A stretch of 11,212 bases of DNA from Cycloclasticus sp. (GTDB taxonomy: Bacteria; Pseudomonadota; Gammaproteobacteria; Methylococcales; Cycloclasticaceae): contig JAGPVU010000124.1 of assembly GCA_018066825.1 (NCBI GenBank), positions 1-11,212 on the forward strand, written 5' to 3'. This document shows positions 1 to 5,212 of this stretch, one piece after another. Numbering within the stretch: position 1 is the stretch's first letter; each line of letters opens with the position of its first letter. The notes under the pieces were generated by a model, which saw only the letters and a list, made by a program, of their open reading frames with translations, had not been told where the DNA came from and did no database searches. The translations under genes were made by a program, and so were the position numbers.

Positions 1-307
1 GAGTGAAAAACATCAAATCATCCCAGCCCACGTTATTAACCAACACATCAACACCACCAAATTTTGTATCCGCTGCTGCTACCATAGCTTTTACTTGGTC
101 CAGGTTAGTGACGTCTGTTTTAATCACTTGCACCGCTGATGCCCCGCGCTCAAGCGCGAGTTTAGCAACCCCTGCCGCTTGTGTTTCATCAATGTCAGCC
201 AAGGTGATATTAGCCCCTTCTTTAGCGAAAGCTAAAACAATACCACGGCCAATATTTGAGCCACCACCTGTGACGATAACTGATTTACCTTTTAATTCTA
301 AATCCAT
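1..307 (-). CDS. Short-chain dehydrogenase/reductase, N-terminal 102 codons (BadH-like), runs off the window
   Basis: This is a classical SDR whose start (ATG at 307-305) is visible but whose catalytic half lies beyond base 1. I translated it directly from the minus strand. It shows the Rossmann cofactor motif TGGGSNIG at residues 13-20, an acidic residue (D38) at the end of the second strand, which in this family favours NAD(H) over NADP(H), the TDV motif at 64-66, and NNVG at 91-94 followed by WDD. NNxGWD followed by a Phe-rich stretch recalls 2-hydroxycyclohexanecarboxyl-CoA dehydrogenase (BadH), so oxidation of a 3-hydroxyacyl-CoA to the 3-oxo form is a reasonable inference. Other SDRs, such as FabG-like 3-oxoacyl reductases, are possible. 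The start is supported by AGGAG at 314-318, six bases upstream. It is the last leftward gene seen, 59 bp after the hydrolase, and probably in the same operon. The Ser-Tyr-Lys catalytic residues cannot be checked here. Confidence 0.85.
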   Translation of the reverse strand, partial: MDLELKGKSVIVTGGGSNIGRGIVLAFAKEGANITLADIDETQAAGVAKLALERGASAVQVIKTDVTNLDQVKAMVAAADTKFGGVDVLVNNVGWDDLMFFT

Positions 308-313
308 TTCTTT

Positions 314-318
314 CTCCT
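314..318 (-). promoter_or_regulatory. Ribosome binding site of the SDR gene
   Basis: AGGAG on the minus strand, six bases before the ATG at 307. It fixes the start of the partial SDR gene at the window edge. Confidence 0.7.
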
Positions 319-366
319 ATTTCAAATTAATAAATTGCATTAAAAACATAATGTTAATTAATAAAC

Positions 367-1143
367 TTAAATTGATTGAATAAGTTTATTTATAGCCTTT
401 ATTGTCTCTTTTCTAGCATAATGATGCGGCATATGCCCAACCGCATCAATTAATTGCACTGCTGGTTTTTGTTTCAAATGAGTCAGCAGTTTGTTCAAGC
501 TTGCTTGATAACCATAATCGTCTGCTTTGCCAAATACTAAAGAGACAGGGCATTTAATACCTTGTAACTCCTTAGCACAGGACCACTGGTCAAACCCCTC
601 GGAAAGCCACGCTTTTGCCCAGCCATAAAACAAGGCATCCGTTGCCTCACCATGAAACACTTTTAGCTTGTCGGCTAAATTGCCCTGTTCATAATCACGA
701 ACAGCCACCCGTATACCTTCGCGAACAGTTTCCTCCGGTACCAATGGGGGTGCAATAGCACAAACAGCCATCACTTTTTCAGTTAACGAAGCGGCAGCCA
801 TCAAGGCGATCGCAGCACCATCACTATGGCCTACTAAAACAACCTGCTCTAAACCTAGTAAATTAAGCACCTTGGGCAATACCAGCTCAGCCTCATTATG
901 CCGGTAATCCGCTTGTCGGTACTCACTCAACTGGCCTGATTTACCGTGGCCAAAGCGTTCATAAGCAACAACGGGCAACCCTGTTGTTAGTGCTAATTGA
1001 CTTGGAAAATCCTTCCATGTTTCCAGGCAATCTAGCCCCCCATGTAATAATACGAGACAAGGCGTATTTGCTTTTAAATCGCCATAAATCCAAGTCCTTA
1101 GCGGCTGATTAGCAATAGTCAAGTAACGTTCTACAGCGTCCAT
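367..1143 (-). CDS. Alpha/beta-fold hydrolase (MhpC-like; substrate unknown)
   Basis: A complete 258-residue alpha/beta hydrolase with no signal peptide, so cytoplasmic. The oxyanion-hole motif HGG is at residues 34-36. The nucleophile elbow GHSDG at 105-109 makes Ser107 the nucleophile. The acid is Asp208 or Asp209 in GKADDYG, and His237 (VGH) completes the triad. This gives an intact catalytic machinery and normal family length. Members cleave esters, thioesters or the C-C bonds of ring-fission products, and sequence alone does not separate these. Inside a run of CoA-ester genes it could hydrolyse a CoA thioester, a lactone or an ester precursor; this is inference. The start lies 9 bp after the stop of the Mch-like gene, with an AAGG ribosome site partly inside that junction, so it is translated from the same message. 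Confidence 0.85.
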   Translation of the reverse strand: MDAVERYLTIANQPLRTWIYGDLKANTPCLVLLHGGLDCLETWKDFPSQLALTTGLPVVAYERFGHGKSGQLSEYRQADYRHNEAELVLPKVLNLLGLEQVVLVGHSDGAAIALMAAASLTEKVMAVCAIAPPLVPEETVREGIRVAVRDYEQGNLADKLKVFHGEATDALFYGWAKAWLSEGFDQWSCAKELQGIKCPVSLVFGKADDYGYQASLNKLLTHLKQKPAVQLIDAVGHMPHHYARKETIKAINKLIQSI

Positions 1144-1152
1144 TTTAGTGCC

Positions 1153-2178
1153 TTAGGCCATAAAAACAATCAGACCCCAATCAAGAACCTGTATATCCGC
1201 AGCCGGTTTAGGCGCTTGATCTCCACGTTCAGCCCAAACCTTAATATGTAATTCAACCAGCCCACCACCTGTCTCAAGCGCTGTTTTCTTTAAAATACTA
1301 ATTTCGCTACGCAAGATGTCATTTTCAAACACTGGTGCCACGTGATCGCAATGCGTCCATGCCAATAGGGTTAAGACATTCGGTAAGGCTCTAACCATCT
1401 GTGCGGCGGCAATCGAAATGGTATGTCCCCCGTAAACTAAGCGCTTACCGTAGACACTCGCGCCTGCGTCGGTATGTGTCATAGCCAAATTCAATGTTAA
1501 ACGGGTTAATTCTGGAGCACTAGTAACAGTATCCCTTGCTTTAACACGGTAGTTAACCCCTTCTTCCACATCATCGAAGTGACACCCTTTGATTTTTTGT
1601 TTATATAAATCCAGATTCCAATCACTAGGGGCCGCAGAGGATAAGGCATCGACACTGATTTCTGAGGGTATTTGGTTTAAATCATCGTTATGACCCGTGT
1701 CAGCCGCCGGATCACGACACGGCACCATTGGGCAGCGCCAAAAATGTACAATTTCATCACCGTGTTGATTCGTGGTCAAAATCTCTAAGGCAACCATACC
1801 GGTGGCTGGCCGCCCTGTTTTGGCTTTATTTTGGCGTAAAGCAACAATTTTAGTGGTCGTACTCAAGGTATCACCAATAAAAACAGGCCTTTTTAATACT
1901 AAACCACGGTAAAACAGATTTCCCATCACATTTTGTGTGGCATACGTTGTCTGTCCAATGGCCACACTAAATGCCATGGTAGGGTTTGCGAGTTGTTTTT
2001 GTGAACCGGTTACTTCAGCACAAAGGTGTTGATCTAGCGGCAGCCTGAGACGGTCACCAAACAGCATTTGATGAGCGCTTACATGACCATCAGTCACGGT
2101 AACCGAGGGGGCCGGCTCTAAAAACTCACCGACCTTGAAATCTTCAAAATACGGGCCTTCAATTAATACCTCTTTCAT
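1153..2178 (-). CDS. Mesaconyl-CoA-hydratase-like protein (MaoC/double hot-dog family)
   Basis: A 341-residue protein with two hot-dog halves (about 1-155 and 190-341). Length and motifs fit the mesaconyl-CoA hydratase (Mch, beta-methylmalyl-CoA dehydratase) branch of the MaoC superfamily. These include FEDFKVG near the N-terminus, GDTLSTTTKIVALRQNK at 102-118, the dehydratase-type RLVYGGHTIS at 246-255, and a closing VLDW at 331-334. Members add or remove water on branched unsaturated dicarboxyl-CoA esters, for example mesaconyl-CoA, and related MaoC proteins hydrate itaconyl-CoA. The start ATG overlaps the stop of the CitE-like gene (ATGA, 4 bp), implying translational coupling. Together the two would hydrate an unsaturated CoA ester and then split the resulting hydroxyacyl-CoA. 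The exact substrate is not readable; a role on another branched enoyl-CoA is equally possible. Confidence 0.82.
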   Translation of the reverse strand: MKEVLIEGPYFEDFKVGEFLEPAPSVTVTDGHVSAHQMLFGDRLRLPLDQHLCAEVTGSQKQLANPTMAFSVAIGQTTYATQNVMGNLFYRGLVLKRPVFIGDTLSTTTKIVALRQNKAKTGRPATGMVALEILTTNQHGDEIVHFWRCPMVPCRDPAADTGHNDDLNQIPSEISVDALSSAAPSDWNLDLYKQKIKGCHFDDVEEGVNYRVKARDTVTSAPELTRLTLNLAMTHTDAGASVYGKRLVYGGHTISIAAAQMVRALPNVLTLLAWTHCDHVAPVFENDILRSEISILKKTALETGGGLVELHIKVWAERGDQAPKPAADIQVLDWGLIVFMA

Positions 2179-3044
2179 GCTTTATTTTCCTCAGTGGCAG
2201 CAGCATAACGGCGCAAAATACTCTCTTGTGCCTGAATAACTGGTAGATCAATCATTTTGTTTTTAAAACTAAACACACCCTGCCCTTGCTTTTGTACGTC
2301 TTCCCAAGCAGCTAGAATCTCTTTAGCGAGTTGGACTTGTTCAGCGCTAGGCGTGTATACGTCATTCACAATCGGCACTTGATTCGGATGGATGCACAAT
2401 TTACCGGCATAACCTAAATTAATCCCTGCGGTTGCATCGGCACGAATAATTGCATCATCAGCGACTTCAAGACAAACATTATCAATCGGTGTAACGCCAA
2501 AAGCATGTGCGGCTAACGCGACCTGACAGCGGGCATGATACACCACGCCCTGTGAGGCATCGGCAGCAGGTAAGGCCATATCAGTAGCAAAATCTACATG
2601 CCCAAAACACAGAGAATCCGATGCTGATAACCCATTAGAAATTTCGTGCAAGGCCAGCACACCTTTAGCTGTTTCAATAATCACGTGCAGTTTAATTGAC
2701 TTGCCAGTGGTGAGTTTTTTCACCGCCGCAACATCATTTGCAGACTCACATTTCGGTAACATAATGTCGCAATGTCCTGCCGCTACAATCGCTTGCATAT
2801 CATCGTTAAACCAAGGGCTTGTAATGCCATTGACGCGAACAATAATTTGCTTTCCAGCAAATGCCGCTGAACCTAATGCCGCCACCACAGTATCACGCGC
2901 ACTCGCCTTAGCATCCGGCGATACTGCGTCTTCAAGATCAAAAATCAGACCATCAGCAGCAATGCTCGCTGATTTATCAATCCGTTTTTGTGCCGATCCT
3001 GGTACAAAAAGTAGTGAGCGGTAAAGGCTGCGCGGTGTCGTCAT
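2175..3044 (-). CDS. CitE-like CoA-ester lyase (HpcH/HpaI aldolase family)
   Basis: A 289-residue TIM-barrel lyase of the CitE/malyl-CoA lyase family, at the usual length for stand-alone CitE-like proteins. Visible motifs are RSLLFVPG (9-16), FDLEDAV (35-41), the substrate arginine in VRVNG (70), LPKCE (96-100), the metal-binding Glu124 in IETAKG, the metal-binding Asp151 in GHVDFATD, and GKLCIHPNQ (214-222). The Mg2+ site therefore looks intact. Family members reversibly cleave 3-hydroxy-acyl-CoA esters by a retro-Claisen or retro-aldol route: malyl-CoA, beta-methylmalyl-CoA, citramalyl-CoA, or hydroxymethylglutaryl-CoA in the mycobacterial Rv2498c case. No citrate lyase genes (citD, citF, citC) are adjacent, so citrate lyase is unlikely. 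The gene begins 31 bp after the acyl-CoA dehydrogenase and overlaps the Mch-like gene by 4 bp. Which hydroxyacyl-CoA it cleaves is inference only. Confidence 0.87.
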   Translation of the reverse strand: MTTPRSLYRSLLFVPGSAQKRIDKSASIAADGLIFDLEDAVSPDAKASARDTVVAALGSAAFAGKQIIVRVNGITSPWFNDDMQAIVAAGHCDIMLPKCESANDVAAVKKLTTGKSIKLHVIIETAKGVLALHEISNGLSASDSLCFGHVDFATDMALPAADASQGVVYHARCQVALAAHAFGVTPIDNVCLEVADDAIIRADATAGINLGYAGKLCIHPNQVPIVNDVYTPSAEQVQLAKEILAAWEDVQKQGQGVFSFKNKMIDLPVIQAQESILRRYAAATEENKA

Positions 3045-3075
3045 AGGTATTTGTCCAACTTAAAAATTTATAGGG

Positions 3076-4236
3076 TTAATAAGAACGCGGCATGCCCAAG
3101 CTTTTTTCGGCAATATAGTTTAGTAGCATTTCTTTATTTATCGGTGCTGTTTTCAATAAACGAACCACCGAATACATATCGTACAAACCGTAGTCATGGG
3201 TAAAACCGTTGCCACCGAAACATTGTAACGAGGCATCTACCGCTTGCATACCCGCATCGGCCGCGGCAATTTTAGCCATACTAGACGCCTCACCGGCGGA
3301 CTTTTTATTATCAAATAACCACGCCGCTTGTTTGGTCATTAAAGACGCTAGTTCAACTTGTGTTTTAGCTGCCGCTAACGGGTGCTGCAAACCTTGATAC
3401 GCACCAATAGGCCCATTAAATACCACCCGCTCAGAGGCATATTCTGCCGCCCGCTTAAGTGCCAAACGCCCGATGCCATTACACATCGCTGACACCACAA
3501 TACGCTCAGGGTTTAACGATTCAAACAATACTTCAAACCCTTTACCGGCAGAACCTACGATATCATCGTCAGTCAATTCAACCTCATCAAAAAACAATTG
3601 ATACTGTTTTTCTGGGAGCACGACGCTCATTTCAAGTGCGGTCATACTAACGCCTTTCGCCTTCATATCCACCACAAACAGCGTAAAACCATCGGTCTTT
3701 TTTTCAACATCTGTATGCGCTGCGGTACGGGCAACAACCAAGGCGTAATCAGACTCATCAGCGCTGGTAATAAAGGTTTTAGCCCCACTTAATAGGTATT
3801 TATCGCCTTTTTTCTTTGCAATGGTATTGATTTTAATCGTATTCGTTCCCGCCGTTGGCTCGGTAATAGCAAAACAAAAGAGTGTTTTACCGGCGCAAGC
3901 ATCGGGTAGGTATTTTTGTTTCATTTCCTCACTGCCATGGTCAGCGATAACAGGCAAGGACATGGTTGAACCCACCACCATTGAAAGCAATGGAATGCCA
4001 TTATTGGATAAGCCTTCCATCAGTAAACTCATTTCCATCATACCGAGACCCGCACCGCCATATTGCTCCGGCACCATAATGCCCATAAAACCGTCTGCGC
4101 TGACTTGCTGCCACAACTCATGTGGGAATTCATTTTTTCTGGCTTTTTTTAACCAATACTGTTGATCAAAAGTTTTGGCCACTTGATCACCATACTCATA
4201 GATCATTCGTTGTTCATCATTCAGTTCAAAGTTCAT
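3076..4236 (-). CDS. Acyl-CoA dehydrogenase (FadE/CaiA-type) with helix-G catalytic Glu
   Basis: A complete 386-residue FAD-dependent acyl-CoA dehydrogenase. The order is typical: N-terminal helical domain, central beta domain with FAITEPTAGTNT (122-133), SGAKTFITSA (150-159), and a C-terminal helical domain with CFGGNGF (339-345). It would introduce the alpha-beta double bond into an acyl-CoA and pass electrons to ETF. The usual catalytic glutamate of the medium- and short-chain enzymes (YEGT motif) is absent: by motif spacing that position is Pro365 in KTAPINKEM. Instead Glu244 directly precedes the conserved Arg245 in LNPERIVV, matching the base position of isovaleryl-CoA and long-chain dehydrogenases and of CaiA-like proteins. 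The protein is probably active and may prefer a branched or bulky acyl group (inference). The gene starts 47 bp after the crotonase gene, with only a weak ribosome site, and ends 31 bp before the lyase. Confidence 0.9.
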   Translation of the reverse strand: MNFELNDEQRMIYEYGDQVAKTFDQQYWLKKARKNEFPHELWQQVSADGFMGIMVPEQYGGAGLGMMEMSLLMEGLSNNGIPLLSMVVGSTMSLPVIADHGSEEMKQKYLPDACAGKTLFCFAITEPTAGTNTIKINTIAKKKGDKYLLSGAKTFITSADESDYALVVARTAAHTDVEKKTDGFTLFVVDMKAKGVSMTALEMSVVLPEKQYQLFFDEVELTDDDIVGSAGKGFEVLFESLNPERIVVSAMCNGIGRLALKRAAEYASERVVFNGPIGAYQGLQHPLAAAKTQVELASLMTKQAAWLFDNKKSAGEASSMAKIAAADAGMQAVDASLQCFGGNGFTHDYGLYDMYSVVRLLKTAPINKEMLLNYIAEKSLGMPRSY

Positions 4237-4283
4237 ACTTAATGTCTCTCTGGTCTGTTAATTAAAATAAGGGGGCGTTGTAC

Positions 4284-5069
4284 TTAACGACCTTTCCAAA
4301 CGGGCTTTCTTTTTTCTGCAAACGATAAGGGACCTTCGATCCCATCCTCACTAGCATAAACGACCTCATGCAAAGCCAATGCTTGTTTAAAGCCATCATC
4401 ACAGCCTAGGTTCATTGTCGCTTTTATACTGGCTTTCGCCGCCATCACGGACAGCGGTGCATTATCACGGATAATGCTGGCCAACCTATTCGCCTGAGAC
4501 CTTACTTGATCGGGTGTCTCTTCCAAATAATTGATGAAACCCACTTCATAAAACCGTTCTATCGCCATTTGTTCACCCGTTAGCACCAACTCCATAATAA
4601 GCGGTTGCGGCAACATACCCACTAAGGGCGCCGCCCATGGTGAGCCCCTACCAATTTTAGCTTCACTGATACCCACCCGCGTTTTGGCCAAACCAACACG
4701 TAAATCAGAGTTAAGACTCAGCATCATGCCCCCGGCAATTAAATGCCCTGTCATCGCCGCGATAATAGGCTTACTACAGTCGCGCATACGTTGGTGAAAC
4801 GGGTCTTTTAAGGTCGACAAAACATCTTGACCGGTAGTTTTTTTAATTTCAGCCGCTTCCTTTAAATCCATACCTGCAGAAAAAACCCCGCAATCGGTGG
4901 AGGTTAAAATCACAACTTTTACTTCATCATCAGCGTCAATTTTTTCCCAAGCATCAGCCAACTTATTAACCAGGCCCGTGGACAAGGCATTCTTTCTGTG
5001 TGGCCTGTTTAAAGTGACCGTAGCGATACCAGCCTCTACGTTATAAATCAGTTCATCGTTAGTGCTCAT
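4284..5069 (-). CDS. Enoyl-CoA hydratase/isomerase (crotonase fold) lacking one catalytic Glu
   Basis: A complete 261-residue crotonase-superfamily protein, normal in length. The N-terminal VTLNRPHRKNALS (18-30), the oxyanion-hole segment FSAGMDLKE (63-71) and the second oxyanion segment AGGMM (112-116) are clear. In canonical hydratases the GGGCE motif carries the first catalytic glutamate; here that position is Met116. The second is kept as Glu136 in GISEAKIG. One-glutamate crotonases are usually isomerases, hydrolases or hydratases of unusual substrates, so simple trans-2-enoyl-CoA hydration should not be assumed. It is the first leftward gene, preceded by a strong ribosome site and the divergent promoter region, and followed 47 bp on by the acyl-CoA dehydrogenase. 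It lacks the GGDQ signature of the ring-cleaving BadI/MenB branch. Confidence 0.88.
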   Translation of the reverse strand: MSTNDELIYNVEAGIATVTLNRPHRKNALSTGLVNKLADAWEKIDADDEVKVVILTSTDCGVFSAGMDLKEAAEIKKTTGQDVLSTLKDPFHQRMRDCSKPIIAAMTGHLIAGGMMLSLNSDLRVGLAKTRVGISEAKIGRGSPWAAPLVGMLPQPLIMELVLTGEQMAIERFYEVGFINYLEETPDQVRSQANRLASIIRDNAPLSVMAAKASIKATMNLGCDDGFKQALALHEVVYASEDGIEGPLSFAEKRKPVWKGR

Positions 5070-5075
5070 CCTAAA

Positions 5076-5082
5076 TCCTTCT
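5076..5082 (-). promoter_or_regulatory. Strong ribosome binding site of the leftward operon's first gene
   Basis: AGAAGGA on the minus strand, six bases before the ATG at 5069. It supports that start codon and contrasts with the weak sites before the next two genes in the operon. Confidence 0.7.
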
Positions 5083-5118
5083 TTTAGTGGCTGTGAAATG
5101 GTCTTTTTTAAGCCTTAC

Positions 5119-5147
5119 AAGTTACCAAACAAGCGTTAGTTTGTCAA
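5119..5147 (-). promoter_or_regulatory. Predicted sigma70 promoter of the leftward catabolic operon
   Basis: Read on the minus strand, a perfect -35 TTGACA (5147-5142) is followed after exactly 17 bp by TAACTT (5124-5119). TAACTT is a moderate -10, but it is preceded by TGG, giving an extended -10 arrangement. Transcription would start near 5112, leaving a leader of about 43 bases that ends in the AGAAGGA ribosome site. This is the best promoter-like arrangement I can see in the region. Confidence 0.6.
5126..5143. promoter_or_regulatory. 18-bp imperfect palindrome, candidate repressor operator
   Basis: CAAACAAGCGTTAGTTTG is an inverted repeat with five perfectly paired outer bases on each arm (CAAAC/GTTTG) and two mismatched pairs in the centre, so seven of nine pairs match. 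It lies within the 17-bp spacer of the leftward promoter and touches the first two bases of its -35 box. On the plus strand it also overlaps a TTGTCA hexamer at 5141-5146 that could be a -35 for fadH. Length, CG-centred symmetry and position suit a TetR-family regulator of acyl-CoA catabolism. The regulator itself is not in this window. Confidence 0.5.
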
Positions 5148-5201
5148 AATTGTTGAGTATCGTATCCAATGATTGTTACACTGTTTTAAATTGACAATAA
5201 T
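5141..5201 (+). promoter_or_regulatory. Possible rightward promoter(s) for fadH
   Basis: Two weak options are seen. The first is TTGTCA (5141-5146) with TATCCA (5163-5168) at 16-bp spacing; it overlaps the palindrome and so could be co-regulated with the leftward operon. The second is TTGTTA (5173-5178) with AATAAT (5196-5201) at 17 bp; it would start transcription only a few bases before the fadH start codon. Neither is close to consensus, and I cannot choose between them by reading alone. Confidence 0.3.
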
Positions 5202-5212
5202 TCTAAAATTCC

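Noticed and set aside
3..383. A 126-codon open frame on the plus strand
   Set aside because: It lies opposite the SDR gene, whose Rossmann motifs are clear on the minus strand; the plus-strand protein is low in complexity and shows no family motif.
4284..5069. Crotonase as the ring-cleaving hydrolase BadI
   Set aside because: The GGDQ-type signature near the oxyanion hole in BadI/MenB proteins is absent (FSAGMDLKE here), so this name is not supported.
5126..5143. Palindrome as a PsrA-type fatty-acid regulator site
   Set aside because: The CAAAC/GTTTG arms match, but the spacing here is 8 bases, while PsrA sites as I recall them have 2 to 4. I therefore call it only a generic candidate operator.
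5191..5196. A perfect TTGACA on the plus strand as the fadH -35 box
   Set aside because: The matching -10 would fall inside the fadH coding start (about 5214), so it cannot drive the annotated start. It would matter only if translation began well downstream, which would remove conserved barrel residues.
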